From assembly GCA_037179335.1 (NCBI GenBank), contig JAKZHN010000029.1:248001-312000 (forward strand): DNA of 64,000 nucleotides, written 5' to 3'. The position numbers and the translations under genes were made by a program. The DNA comes from Cyclaneusma minus (Eukaryota > Ascomycota > Leotiomycetes > Marthamycetales > Marthamycetaceae). The notes under the pieces were generated by a model. That model did not search any database and was not told the origin of the DNA. It saw only the letters and a program-made list of their open reading frames with translations. Below, piece after piece: positions 1 to 12,347 of this stretch; within the stretch, counting starts at the first letter, position 1, and each line of letters opens with the position of its first letter.

Positions 1-801
1 GCTTCATTGCCATCAAGCCTGATGGCGTCCAGGTATGCAGCGGCACCCTCAAACTTGATTGGAAACTCGATTGAAGGGACAGGTACTGACTGTTGACCAC
101 AGCGTGGTCTCATCGGCCCCATCATCAGCCGCTTCGAGAACCGTGGGTATGTCGAAGCTAGCCCCTTTCCCCATCTCGACCCAAATGACTGACGGGACTG
201 CAGCTACAAGCTCGTTGCCATCAAGCTCACCCAGCCTGGCAAGGCTCACCTCGAGAAGCACTGTTAGTACATCGTATGATTCCACGCGACACAATTGCTG
301 ATGCAGATTTCCAGACGCCGATCTCGCCGAGAAGCCTTTCTTCCCCGGACTCGTTGAGTGTGAGTCCTGGTAGCCTCGCAACGAACGATATAATATCTGA
401 CTATTGCAGACATGAACAGCGGCCCAATCTGCGCCATGGTTTGGGAGGGACGTGATGCCGTCAAGACCGGCCGCAGTAAGCTACCCCCTCGCTTCCAAGA
501 AACCTTCAGCATGTTGCGACAGTTGCTGACAAGACATTTCCAGCTCTTCTCGGTGCCACCAACCCTCTCGCCTCTGCCCCTGGCACCATCCGCGGTAAGC
601 TCTTCCCCCGAGACATTTTCCAATAGTTGAGCGTAGCTGACAACCTGTCAAGGTGACTTCGCCATCGATGTCGGCCGCAACGTCTGCCACGGCTCTGACA
701 GCGTCGAGAACGCCCAGAAGGAGATCCAACTTTGGTTCGACAAGTCCGAGGTTCAGAGCTGGAAGTCCGCCCAGCAGGCTTGGATCTACGAGAAGCCATA
801 A
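1..801 (+). CDS. ndk1: Nucleoside diphosphate kinase (5' partial)
   Basis: Transfers the gamma phosphate between nucleoside triphosphates and diphosphates through a phospho-histidine, balancing cellular NTP pools. Seven exons can be read: 1-32, 103-146, 204-262, 315-359, 410-475, 544-594 and 653-801, with six short GT-AG introns of 50-70 nt. They join to 147 residues in frame ending at TAA 799-801. The window opens inside the first conserved strand ([10 protein letters not shown]). [30 protein letters not shown], the nucleotide-binding [18 protein letters not shown] and the active-site NVCHGSD (His is the phosphorylated residue) follow in family order. Family members are about 152 residues, so only a few N-terminal residues are missing. 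The third acceptor is at ..TTCCAG/ACGCC rather than the nearer GCAG, because only that keeps the frame. The high intron number for such a small gene is typical of filamentous fungi. Confidence 0.95.
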
Positions 802-1582
802 ACGTCTTCTAAGATGCATTTTTGCGGGGAATTATGAGCCGTGAGGTTCGAACCAAGATGGAGGAAACAAAAAGCTATCTGCAATGCTCTGCACATAAAT
901 AGACTTGATTCTGTTTCAGCGCATTTGCGGGATCTTTCTTTGCCTTGTGCTAGGATCTATGCATGCTGTGACGAAGTCTTTCATGTGACAAGAGCTTCAA
1001 AAGGATAGTTAGCCTAAGCCACCCTCCGGCACCAGTCTCCATTCGGATCATCACTAATCCTGCAAACTGCTTCCCGCGGCCTGTGTCACTCCAAAGTTCT
1101 AATAAACTAGATCGATCTGTTTTCCGGCTGGTTTCCAATATTCTGGATTAGTTGTAGTCATTCGGATCAATCCTAAGAACTTGAATCAAATCAAATCAAG
1201 TACTTGGCTTGGTTTTGGTCATCATTTTGGAATCAAAGTTGTCGAATTGTTCTCGATCACCTAGGTTTTGTAAAACTATGAATAGTCTAGGTAGTCTTCG
1301 AGCTGTTACAGTGGACCACGGAAGGATTCATTCGAACTTGCCATTCAACAGAAAAAGCTTCGAATGCAAGAGTGACCCGAGGCAGTGAAAGCCAGAAGAT
1401 GTGGACTGCGAAGCTGTGTACGGTATAGGTACTTGTGTCGTTAACTAGTGTGTGCTGGTCTGGTTCACATCCTAATCAGAGAGGTGAGAATTGTTGATCG
1501 GTGCTCATGCAGGACTAAGCCCTTTTCAGCTCTCTGTGTTAGAGTGGGAGAAAGGCCTTTGACAAACCTAGCCTCCCATGAA

Positions 1583-1633
1583 GCATATAAGCTCCTCCTT
1601 AGCTAGACTTCCCAATCTATGCTCTTTCGTCCC
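1583..1633 (+). repeat. Dispersed repeat remnant, copy 1
   Basis: The segment contains a TATA-like CATATAAGC followed by CCTTAGCTAGACTTCCCAAT and a CGTCCCT box. The same order of blocks recurs at 5020-5070. A TATA-like box followed by a conserved C/T-rich block would suit a decayed LTR, but no paired LTR, primer-binding site or polymerase frame is visible, so the type of element is inferred only. Confidence 0.35.
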
Positions 1634-2332
1634 TGCTCAACAAGAATCCCTTGAGTGGGCCGTTTAGCAATATTCCCGGGTGCGAGAGAATATCTGAGAC
1701 TAGATATTCAGATAGTTATCAACGTATCCGCGTAGGGGATTGATGTCACTTAACTGATCTTTCTCAAAGATTCTATTCGCCACTCGGACCAAGCAATAGG
1801 GCAGAACACTGGGCAGCACAGCAATCACGCCGCTAAAGGTACTCAATACTTGGGGGTCTTCCGACCACGCCAGCGCACACTAATTCACGATACAAGTAAA
1901 AGGCCCTTGCATTTCATGGCTTTACTGTTTGTTTGAAAATAAAGTTTTCAAACGGGGCTAGACTGGTGTCCTGGTTATTTCCCGCTGCGTCTGTCAATCC
2001 GCAATACCTACTTCTTCATACTGGCAGCTCAGCGTCTTCTTTCAGAGTCGAGTCCCCCCTTAAATAGCAACAAAGCCGGAAAGGTGAAAGGGAAGTTGCA
2101 GCAAGCTTCCTCATCAGCCTGAAATCACATAGATTGCGCGCAAGAGACGCTCTAGAACCTGTCTTCTCTTTCCTCCTATCTTCTCCTTGGAGCCTTCGGA
2201 AGCTTCAAGTTGTGATATCAAAATCCTTACACCCAGGTAGGTAGTTTAAGGATTTCTCTCTGCTAATAAGGCTGAAGGCTCATTGCGGTTCCGAAGGTCA
2301 CACTGACGTTGCACATCAATTTTGCCGACCCA

Positions 2333-2351
2333 CGTGACACCCACGTGACCG
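2333..2351. promoter_or_regulatory. Tandem CACGTGAC (E-box-like) sites
   Basis: Two CCACGTGAC motifs lie about 12 bp apart, followed by a near match (CGTGTGAC). CACGTG is the core site of bHLH factors such as Cbf1 and of sterol-regulatory-type factors. The location between two converging genes argues against a role at either neighbour unless an unrecognised transcript starts here. Confidence 0.25.
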
Positions 2352-2927
2352 TGTGACCTCATAATGCCGCTCCACCACCGTAGGAGCCTCCTACAGCACG
2401 GCTTCTGCCCTGACCCTTACTTGGCGCCGTGGAACTCTGGTCTGCTCCCGCTCGAACAAATCCTAGAAACGGCAAGAATCCCCGGATCATTTCACACATT
2501 GACTGGTCGCTTGAGCTGGCATTTGAGAAATGCACTTAGAGTCGGTGGGTATAGTAACATGATAGGTATTGTCAGATTGTCACCGGTTAGACACATACAA
2601 ATATAATGACGAACCGGCTGTCCGGGTAAGGCTAAACAGGTTGAGTTAGCTTGGTGGGTCCAAGACTCGAAGGGGATTAGCACACTGCCACACCCTCTGG
2701 GCATGTTACACAGAAACTCTACTCACCGCACTACGTCGTACAACCTTATGGTAACATGCTCACATGCCAAGTGCCTGTCAAATATATTGTGATATTTTTT
2801 TGTCACTTACTTACTTTGACTATCCTACCTACAGGCACCTCAATCTCATCAGGATACCACTAGATAACGAGCCTTTTTGTCCCATGCCAAGGAAACGACA
2901 AACCGAGCTCCCCAGAACGAGTGATGC

Positions 2928-4139
2928 TCAGTAGTGTCTTCGCTGCAGTCGCACACTGAAGAAACCCTTCACAACCTGCCCTCCGCCAGCCAGAAGATCC
3001 ATGAAGCCCATGTCCTTGGCGAGTTCCATCGCGTGGATAGCCATGTACTGGCAGACGAGCCTTCTCAACCCACCAGTCTCGTCCGCGGGGGCATCTTCGG
3101 AGCCATGTCCCACTTGAGAATATGCATATCTCGCAAGCTCTGTGATGTCCTCTACGTTGTCGTCGATGAGCTCAAAGATGGACAGTGTTCGATGCAGCTT
3201 GAACAATGCGAGTGCTTTGAGCGAAGAGATGAGATGAGTATCACCGAGAGCATAGAGAAAGGCGTGGCAGAGAAAGAGGGGCGTGTAGTTGTGGGAAGTG
3301 TGGAACTGTGTATCTGGTGCACAAGTGGGAGCGTAGTGGTTCAATGGGGCGAGAAGGGGATAGTCCAGGTTGTGAAAGTCGGTGTCTTCGTGTGTTTCCA
3401 GGACCTTGTCTTCCCTGGCATCCTTGGGAGGTTCGGCCTCCGATCTGACAGATTCTGTGGCTGTCTCTGGAGCTTCCGACGTATCTAGCTCAATGGGATC
3501 GTCCTGGGTGGACTTCTTGCCCGAAAGCGTTCCATTTGGCAGCTTTGATTCCTCAGCCTCGTGTTCCGTTGCGCCTCGACCGAGCGAAATGCTCTTTGGC
3601 AACTTCTCTTCCTTGGACTCATCTTCGGATGGCTTGATGGGCTCGGGGGTCACTGCTGGGTCCGCAGAAATAGACTTGGTCACAGCTTTACGTCTCTGCT
3701 TTCTTTGCTTTTTGCTGAGAGCTTTGGCAGCCGATTCATAGTCAGCCTTCTCTGCCACCGATTCATGGTGTGGTTCGTCATCATGGAGCTCCTCATTGGT
3801 GCTTCCGTTCGGCCCGTAGGCACGGCTGTCTGCTCACTTTACTACTCCATTCGGCTCGGCTTTCCGCTACTGTGTCTCTGTGATGGAGTAGTCACCCGTA
3901 TATGCAAACTGGACAAAGCGCGCGTAGGCTTCTTTACTGACGTTCTTCCATGAGATGACTGCAGCTTGATGATCGGCCGAGTGGCCTGTCATCAAATCGT
4001 GGAGCGGCTTGGAGAGCTGAGCGACGGCTTTCTGGTGAACGAAGAAGTCTAAGGACGTGCCGTTGACCTTTTGCCCGACCACAAACTTGACCGGTGTCGA
4101 GCTGATGATGCTAGAAAGACTTGTCAGTATCTCCGACAC
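2928..4139 (-). CDS. BTB/POZ domain protein, 5' end unresolved
   Basis: The first exon (from about 4139 down to 3871) encodes a BTB/POZ fold: FFVHQKAVAQLSKPLHDL, then a W-containing segment and the diagnostic YARFVQFAYTGDY. This form is common in fungal BTB proteins of unknown partners, thought to act as protein-interaction or Cul3-adaptor modules. The frame hits TAG at 3867, but a 45-nt GT-AG intron at 3826-3870 (ending GTGAGCAGACAG) restores it, and the second exon 3825-2928 runs 299 codons to a stop. That part has a Lys/Arg-rich patch (KKQRKQRRKAVTKS), a long acidic Ser/Glu-rich linker, then a folded-looking helical C-terminus. The frame at 4139 opens with GTG, not ATG, and is closed upstream, so a short 5' exon beyond 4139 is missing; the start codon may even be split by an intron. 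Domain call firm, gene ends tentative. Confidence 0.7.
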
Positions 4140-5070
4140 TAGGTACTATCTCGGAGCTGACGTATGTGTTGAACGAGACGGGCATTTTGACGTCTGCGTT
4201 GTTTCTCACAGCTGACTGCAGAAGAGCATGCAGAACAACAGTCTGGTCATCATATTCATTATATGGCGGCAAAAATGGACGACGATCTAGGCATTTCACC
4301 GCCGCATTCGAGGTCCGCCTTGTTCAGAATGTGCTGGCAAGGCAAAAGATGAGGCGAGCTTCTCACGCCCATCCCACACCATGTCTTCGAATTGATATAT
4401 GCAAGGCTGCCAAGGAAGTCAATAATGCCATGTGCCCAGCGCGGATTGGTGATAATGCGAATGAGCAGATTAGGCACAGTGGTCAGTGATATTGTTCTGT
4501 GCCGTGTCTGATCGGCGACAGATAACCCACGCTCCTGGGGTTACATTCTGATGAGGGGTACTAGACACTGTCACCATGCAGCTTGGTGCATGCCTACCTA
4601 ACGCACCCCTCCAAGGCCAAAGGGACTGGCGAGATTGCCGCAGGTTCAGCATTATCATAGGGTGACAAGAAAACGCAAATCCTGCTGACCTGCGCTCAGG
4701 CTCTCAGTTCAGCCCTTCTCCCCCCTTCTCCACCCACCCGCAGTTCGTCAGTGTGTGAGTGCGAGGGTAGCCGGCCTTTGGCATATTTCGAGTATTCCCC
4801 TTGAGTCACCCCACATTTACGACGACTTCCGGCCCGCTCACAATATGACAGTCGTGCCAGGGTACACTGACAGTAGTCCGACCTGCAGCCTGCCGCTTCC
4901 TGTATCGGAAGTCAGCTTCTGGTACTGTTAAGTTTCTCTACACATGCTTTCTTCGAACAATTATTGGAGCCTCAGCCTACAGTACGAGTCCCTGCGCTAA
5001 GGCTAGCGTCTCTCACTGCTATATCAGCAGTCCTTAGCTAGACCTTCCCAATACAAGCACCTACGTCCCT
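4140..5070. other. Intergenic region with repeat remnant at its end
   Basis: It probably contains the unresolved first exon and promoter of the BTB gene in its left part. No other coding signal is convincing. Its last 50 bp (5020-5070) resemble 1583-1633. Confidence 0.5.
5020..5070 (+). repeat. Dispersed repeat remnant, copy 2
   Basis: GCTATATCAGC, then TCCTTAGCTAGACCTTCCCA and ACGTCCCT follow in the same order as at 1583-1633, with small indels. It directly abuts the truncated arginyl-tRNA synthetase fragment, so the two may have arrived together. Confidence 0.35.
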
Positions 5071-5073
5071 CAA

Positions 5074-5690
5074 TACTTGGGAGACTGGCGGGAGAATACT
5101 GGCCTTCTGGGAGCGGGGTGGAAGCGCTTCGGCTCGGAAGAGAAGTTCCAGGGCGATCCTGCTGGACATACGCTCGATGTCTACAACCAGGTCGAGCAGA
5201 TGTTTCGGCCCGAACAAGTTGCCAGCAAAACGGCTCGCGATAAAGGGGAAGACACCGCTGTCATCGAAAGCCTCGGGCTGTTTGCCGAGAGAAACACATT
5301 CTTCAAAAACATGGAAGATGGGGATGAGAAAGCCCTCACGCTCTGGAAGCGTTTCGGAGATGCCAGCATCGACTACTACACGAAGCTATATGCCGCCCTA
5401 AACGTCAGTTTCGATGAGTACTCCGGCGAATCGCAGGTCAGCGCCAAAACCATGGACGAAATCGAAGATCTCCTCAAAAGCAAAGGCATTTCCGAAGAGA
5501 GCGAAGGCTCCTGGCTCGTTGACCTCAAGAAACATGGCGGCAAACCGGGACGAGTGATGGATGATACGCGATGCAGCAGGATACGCCCCGAGGGAACTTG
5601 CAGGAATCCTCGACCGTTTCCGCACCCACAATTTCGACCAGATGATATTTTTCGTCGCTGACGACCACGACATGCACTTTTCTCGCATTT
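5074..5690 (+). pseudogene. Arginyl-tRNA synthetase fragment (truncated, frameshifted)
   Basis: Residues resembling the catalytic core of cytosolic ArgRS (class I synthetase) can be read: YLGDW at the left edge, GLLGAGWKRFGSEEKFQGDP, a GH..LDVY block, MEDGDEKALTLWKRF and the family signature FDEYSGESQV. The reading frame fails near 5560-5575. The homology continues in another frame from about 5561 (RDAAGYAP, then FDQMIFFVADDHDMHF, the counterpart of the usual FDKMIYV..QQ.LH strand) and stops there. The N-terminal third with the HIGH-type ATP site and the C-terminal KMSK-like and anticodon-binding parts are absent, and there is no ATG. It cannot encode a working enzyme. A complete ArgRS must exist elsewhere because the enzyme is essential. 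The left edge lies beside a dispersed repeat remnant. Confidence 0.8.
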
Positions 5691-6714
5691 TCTTCTTCGA
5701 TCAACTTTTTTGTCCTCCCTTCCAACCTTCCCCACCTCCATCAACAAACTTTCCATCTCTATTACCAAGAAACCCAAAACGACAGCATTGCAAGCATCGA
5801 AAGACGACGTGACAACGAGCCAGCTAGTGTGACAGTGTCAGATCTGAAACCATTTGTAGATTTTGTACGTTATAGTTATGCTCAGCCCCTGCAAGCACTC
5901 AGACACAAGAAAACGCCAATTGGAATCTCTCTCATTCACATGATATGATACAACAGCTAGGTGTATCTAGCTAAGGAAGCCTAGCCCCTTCGTGCTCGTC
6001 CACACCTTCACAGCAAGCCAGCTAACCACCAACTCCTCCAGACCCCTTCAAACCACCCAGGCAGCCAGCAAATAAGTTGTGCAGGCAGGCACACTCGAAC
6101 TTCTCCGTTCAAAAAAAAATGCTCCTGAATAACTAAACTCCTTACACACTCTCCACGCCTGCCTTGCAAAAAACACCATTGCTTTCGCAATCCAGCCGGC
6201 CAGAAACCACCCCACCCCAAAAGCCCACCATGCCCCTCCCAAGTGTGACGCCATTAACATTTTCTTGCGTGAAACCTCAGCGCAAATAACACAGTGAAAA
6301 CGTATGTATAAAGGACTCGTGGCTTCTTCTTCAAACCCCGAGATCCGTCAGGCTGGGCAAAGGGCGGGCGGGTCTGTATTAGGTATGAAAGCAAAACATG
6401 CAGGGTACAAAAAAAGATGAAACCCGGGTTGGTGTGAAGGGGGTAAAAAACTCGCAAGCAATGCAATATTGTTTTTCGAACACCAGCCCAACCAGCTTTG
6501 AGTAGAGGAGAAGCGACCCCGCCTACCCCCTCGTTTGGAACGCCAAAAGCACCGCACAAATGAGAACCTCCAAGAATAATGGTAAAACCGAGTACACCTT
6601 CTCCGTATGCGAGTTCTTTTTGGCCCGAGAAAATCGCTTCGTTTTGGAAAGAAATGGTTGGTCAAAGTCGTGGTCTAACACCACGTAGTGCTCCAATGGC
6701 TTTTCCCCGCGCTC
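5691..6714. other. Intergenic region, about 1 kb
   Basis: No gene recognised. The right part is C-rich on the + strand with A-runs near 6112 and includes the 3' flank of the KDM5 gene, which is transcribed towards it. Confidence 0.5.
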
Positions 6715-9700
6715 CTAAGAATCTTTCGGAACACCAAGCGTCGGAGCATCGGGCATATCGTCATCCTGATTCGTGAAATCTTTCATGATGCTTGACATAT
6801 CTTGTGAACTTTGACCACCCCCAGACATACCTGCTCCATAGCCGAGAGGGAGCACTTCGCCAGAAGGACCGTCAATAGTCGCTCCGCCGCTCAACGTAGC
6901 ATTGCCTCCAAACCCGCCTCCATTGAACATAGGCGGGTCCCCACCAGGATGTCGAAAAGCATTTGCAGTGAAAGCACTCGGAGCGGAAGGTCGATGCTCG
7001 GGCATGCTGAAGTGATCCATTCGCAATTGGCTGGGGTGAGGTTCCTGCTGCAGACTCGGGTCGAGATTGAACATTGGCGCTGTGGGAGCCATGGTCGGAG
7101 CAGGGAAGGCGCCTGTAGTGGGCGTACCGGAGACCGAGCGACCGCTGAGAGCAGGTTGAAGAGGCGCAGGTCGATTTTGTGGCTCGCTCGACTTGCGTTT
7201 ATTGGGATTGTGGGCCTTGGTTCGGAGGTGTTGTGGTAGATCTTCTGGATCGTCGACGCCGTGCTGGTTCATGAGCTTCTGAAGCTTTGTTGGTCGCGGC
7301 TTTCGAGTCGATTTGGATTGCTCGAGCACAGGTGGCGGCTCGGGAGCCACGGGAGAGTATTTGTGAAGTTCTTGTCGGAAGAAGTTGGTTTCGAAAGCTA
7401 GCAGAATATCCGCACCTTCGATCTTGCGGAGGTAGAAACGCTGAGTGTCTGCATTGTCTATGGTCGATGTCAGAGGATTAGTGTAGGCTTTGACGACATT
7501 TCTGAAGGCTTTGGCATTATCGATGATGGCGGCGAGCACCTCTTCCTCCTCGGGTTGAAACGGAAGGTGCTTGATCTTGTTCTGCCACTCTTCGAGCTCT
7601 TCGAGTTTTGGTCGCGCTGCGTCACGGGGAATCTTGACACGCCAGTCACAGATTGGACAAGTGTATCTTTCATCCTCCTTGACCTTGCCGCGAGCAATCT
7701 TGAGACACTTGCCATGATACCTAGAGCAAGTCAGCTATTTTTCCCGGACGGGAGGTTGGAGCATTTACTCACCATTCGTGGCAAAGTTCACATTCGATCA
7801 TCATACCAGCCTCGATCTTTCGACAAATGCAGAATACTTCGCGGAACTTTGGATCTTCCCAACCGTGAGAAGTGTGATCTGGACTGGCATGCCTCGAAGA
7901 TGGTTCTGCAGGGACCCGCGGGTTATCTGTCTGAATATCAAAGCAATCCTGATTACGCTCCAAGACGTGTTCCATGTGAGTCTTGAGGATATGCAGTGGC
8001 GCATTTGCTTTTCCAAAAAGCTTCTTGCCTTCCCTCATCCAGTCTTCGTGTCGTTTCAGCTCTTTTTCCAGATCCAAAGTTCCACTTGGCTTGCTGTTTA
8101 GCTCGGAAAGCTGCTCCATAGTCTCCCTGACCTCGGTATATTTGGGCCTTTGCCTATAATCGGGGTTTTTGCTTCGCTCAAAGAGATTGATGATTTGTCT
8201 GTGGGCTTCTCTTTGCTTGTTGAGGATTTGATCGACCTTCGCCAGCGTCTCCGTATTGACGGGTAGTCCCGCAGCTTGAGCCTGATTTGATAAGGCCTCT
8301 AACTGCGGATAGTGTACAGACTCAGCAGACATCAATTCCTTGGCTTTGGCCTCCCACGCCTCCCCAGCCTCCTTCTGCGCAGTGTAGTGGGCGAAAAATT
8401 CGTTATATGGTGGAATCTCAAGTTCCATACCGTCCCTGATGAGTTCAGTAACGTCAGTGAGCGTCGGAAACTCGCTTTTCATTGTCCTGGCCCGGTCGGT
8501 CCATCTCATTTGATTGAGGATTTTTTCCAGACTTTCGAGTTCTGGCATGTCAACGTGGAAACTCTTCCCAATCTCCAAGGCTTCCTCAAACTCTTGGGTT
8601 ATTCGATGCTGAGGGCTGCTGAGCAGAAGTTTCGCATTTGCCTGGAACTCGGCAATTGATTCCGCTCGATTTCGTAATTGTTCGATCTCGGGACAATCAA
8701 AACCTAGATTGTCAGCGTCCTTCAAGAGTCGTATAATGTTGTCAACTTTGCGAAGTTCCTGTTCTCGCTCTTCCGCCTCCGCGGCCTTTGAGCCTTTGCG
8801 CCACGCTTTTGCGTTCTTGCTGCGATTATGCTGTTTTCGTACAGTGTAGTTCGAGGCTTCCTCGACCCACTCGTTACATTTATCAACAAAGATCTTGAGA
8901 GACGGCAGGGACGGTAAACTGTATGGGATGCGTTCACCCTCGCTAAGCAGCGCTCGAAGGACTTTGAGTTGGGGGGTCGGGTTCTCTTCAAGAGTTTTCT
9001 CGTATTTCTCTTCCCATTGTTCGGGTAGCTGTGATTTGTCGACGACCTTCTGGTGCATGTTGATAATAGCTTCCTCTGTACGTCGATAATGCAGTGTATG
9101 GTTCTTGCCCGCGTAGCGTTCCTCCATCGGCACTTCACAACATTCGTGACTGCCGGCGTGTAAGAGACATAGAACCTTTCCACTTGTATGGCACTTGAAC
9201 CTTGACAAATAAGCGTAAGCTTTGCAGTGTGAGCACTGATATTCTTCTTCTGGGACATCCTGCTCATCGACTGTAAATTCGATAGCGCAGCGTGGGCCGG
9301 CACCCTCGATGGTTTCGGTGATGACACATGGCGCCGTATGGTCTTCTCTATGCTTGTCCATGAAAGATTGTCGTAGATCGAATTCTCTTTGGCGCATGCG
9401 TCCTAGAGCAGGAGCAAGCCACTTCGCCGTCTGAATTGTCACACCACCCGTAGCGGCACCTTCTGCAGCCGTCCATAGAAGCTCATCATGAGAGAAGCAT
9501 GGCTGGCGTCGAAATTGTTGAAGCCTCTCAACGCCAGCTTCGCCTTCTGGCTCCCAGTCGCTAGGTGCAAAATTGACAGCTTCATTCAAGTTGAAGCCGT
9601 GGTTAAAGCCACCGTGGTAGGCTTGGGGAAAGGTGATAACGAATTGACCAGCTCTCTGATCGACCGCATAGACCCGGACCCCAGCTTTCTTCAGTTGTTC

Positions 9701-12347
9701 CGGGGTAAGCAGAGTGACGAGTTGAAACAGAAGATCTGGTTGTGTCTCAAACAATTCTGGGACTGCCTCCCGCATAGCTGCTTCGAACTTTTCCGCATCT
9801 TCTCCCGGAATTCCATACCAAGTCTTGGTGGAGCCAAAGTGCTGGTAGTTTGCTGAGTAGGCATAGTGGTCTTCGTTGTGCCAACAGAATGTAGAAAAAA
9901 TCATTCCCACGTATAGCCATGGCACAGTCATACCTGAGATGTCAGACTTGATGTGCCGGAACAACGAGTCCTGATGCAGAGGCATGACGGTCAGGTTCCA
10001 TGGATCTGTAGAGTACGGATCGCGGGGATTCTTCTCGATGGTAGGGAAGCCGCTGCCATGAGTCGTCGAATGGATATCAGCACCATACTCAACCTCGACC
10101 GTCTCTTCCAGGCTAGTAACCAGACGCCAAAACTCCCTTTCAATGTCGTCCTCGGTGACAGGGCGCGGACAATTGAGGACAGGGTCAAAAGGCATCTTAT
10201 TCTGGAAATAGCCTTCCTTGAAGTCGGCAGCCTTTTCCTGGAATTGCTTGAGCGAGTAGATGCCACCCTCTTCAAAACCGAATTGACCATCGCCAACAAG
10301 GCATCTTGAGCAATGCCAGTCATGTTCAGGAGTCTGCGTGACAGGAGGATCCATACAATGGGGATGGAAACCGAGGTCACAGGACTCGCAGATTAACAAG
10401 GCATCAGAGTCATCTGCTTTGCCACATTGCTCACACTTCTACCGCTGTGGTTAGCATCATTGTCGCAGTATCTATTCTGACATTCTGTGGAACTTACTTC
10501 GCCCGAGGGGGCCAATTCGTCTTGAGGTCGCGGAACCCTGGGAGTCGAAGGTCTGAACAAGGTCATATGCGAGCCCGCCACAGTCGGGACGGCATCTGCA
10601 AGATAAGCATTAGCCGGGATGCGATTGACGAATGGAGATCATGAGAGCACAGATGACCCTGGACAGATCCCTGTGGCACGGTTCGATGTGCGACTTCGAG
10701 ACGGGAGCCAGCAAATTATCTCAATGCGCACTGGCGCAGCACCCACCCAGGCTGAGCTGTCAAATAGAGGACGTAGTAATAAACATGGCACGTCGCGTGG
10801 AGAAACATAATCACGGGGATATAATTGGAATGTGTTGCAGCCTACCTTTCTTGAGCCTCTTGCTGCGTCGGCCCCCATTCTCGCTCTCGGCGGACTGGCC
10901 GTTTTCTTTTCGCGAATCGAGGCTGTCATGACTCAGCTGTCGCTTCAACGGATTCGGTGGCCGATCGTTGGTGAGAGGAGCAGCACTCAGTCCAGATGGT
11001 CGATATTCGGGGGTGTTTTTCGCCGAAGACATCGGGCTCTCTATTGTTCGACATGGTGTAAAGCTGGATTCGCCGTCGCGTTCTCCTCGAAGGCCATTTT
11101 GGACGGGTGTGAAAACCGTGGGCCCTGCATTGACTGGCGTAAAGCCCCCAGCATTTACAGGCGTGAAGCCTGATGGACGGGGAGCTTGCAGTTGAGGAGG
11201 CTCCAATATGGGTGTGTTCTTCTCAAACTCGGTCGAATCTCTCATAGAAGCATTGAGCGCATCGGCCGATGCTCGTACCGCAGGCGAGTCTCCCCGTACG
11301 CTGGACGGGGTGTGGGTAGACCTTTTCAACGGAGAGTTGGCCGGAGAAGGCGTGAGAGGGCCGCCGTATTCGAGCTCTAGTTGGTGGTAAACGGCTGGCT
11401 TCGCTTGCTTGAGATACTCTTCGTAAGGATACAGCCATCGCTGATAGGAGTTCTTGAGGGACGTGGAAAGTGACGACATGATCTTCCCACTGTACCCTAG
11501 ATCTCGACCTATTTCGGCCCATTTCTTCAGCTTGCAGACCTTTTCGAAGCCTCCTCGAGTCTCGACCGCTTTTCGGAGCTTATATAGATCCAAAGGCCGT
11601 TTGTCGACGCTTGGGAATCGATTAAGATTATTTCCGTGCTGCTTGTGGAATTTCTGTAATTGATCAAGATATGTGATATTGGCTCGAGTGCCTGTATAGA
11701 ACGTCAGAAATGGATTCTCATCATTGGATATACTGCTGTGGGAGGGCGGGCACGCGGAGAAAAAGCGACATGACTCACTTCCTTCGACAGAGTTGAGTTC
11801 TTGCTTGCGGGTGCGAAAGTGGAAGCGCTGCGACACAGCAACGTTAGTAAACGACTTTATATAATAGAACGACTTTTAACAGCCAGCGGTGCGCGGAATT
11901 CGGATGGAAGTAGGAGCGGATTTGAAAGCGAGCGCTTGCTGGCTTCCTTGGAGTCCGGCGAAGGGGCCGTACCTCTGTATCTATCGCAAAGTCGGGGTTC
12001 CAGGTGTCGGGCGGAACGATTTTGCAGATACCGTATTGCGCGGCCTCGGTGGAAATCTTCTTGATGTACTTGAAGGGATCCTTGAATTCCTCTTCGGTCG
12101 GAAAATAGGTCGGGGCTTCGTCGAGGCCCATTGGGCGTATGCGCTTCTTCTGTTCGCGGCTCGCTGTGGGATGTCCTCTTCGCTCGACGCTCAGCAGATC
12201 GAGTGGCGGCGACACCATAGCACTCAGATGCACGGGAGGAGCTGCAGGATGGTAGCCATTGCCACTCGTCGGCTTTCCTGCGGTGCTGTTCGCGGACGAG
12301 GCCCTTCCAGCAGCCGTGGCCGAGGGGTTCGCTGGGACATTGACCAT
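6715..12347 (-). CDS. KDM5: KDM5/Lid2-type histone H3K4 demethylase
   Basis: A nuclear Fe(II)/2-oxoglutarate dioxygenase of the JARID1/Lid2/Rum1 family that removes methyl groups from histone H3 lysine 4. Six exons (12347-11973, 11827-11779, 11691-10846, 10595-10498, 10438-7773, 7720-6715) sum to 1679 codons. Order: JmjN about 78-120 ([18 protein letters not shown]); ARID about 142-235 ([16 protein letters not shown]); disordered Pro/Ser linker; PHD1 about 457-505 ([20 protein letters not shown]); JmjC about 610-760 with Fe ligands His and Glu in WHNEDH, the third His in YHGGFNHGF, and 2-oxoglutarate Lys in STKTWYG; C5HC2 zinc finger about 850-905; helical PLU-1 region; PHD2 about 1330-1385, spliced at CHEW/YHGKC. 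All catalytic residues are present. The last 290 residues are low-complexity with no third PHD finger visible. The start is the first ATG (12347) in the JmjN frame; an extra 5' exon is possible. Shares a promoter interval with slx1. Confidence 0.93.

Larger units (their letters stand above)
802..2927. other. Intergenic region, about 2.1 kb, no gene seen
   Basis: Both flanking genes end towards this interval (NDK from the left, the BTB gene from the right), so it is a convergent spacer with no required promoter. Open frames are short and match no family I recognise. It holds a segment at 1583-1633 resembling one at 5020-5070, and a pair of CACGTGAC sites at about 2333-2351. Confidence 0.6.

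Noticed and set aside
841..856. GGTTCGAACC as a tRNA B-box downstream of NDK
   Set aside because: The flanking bases do not pair into a T-arm or acceptor stem.
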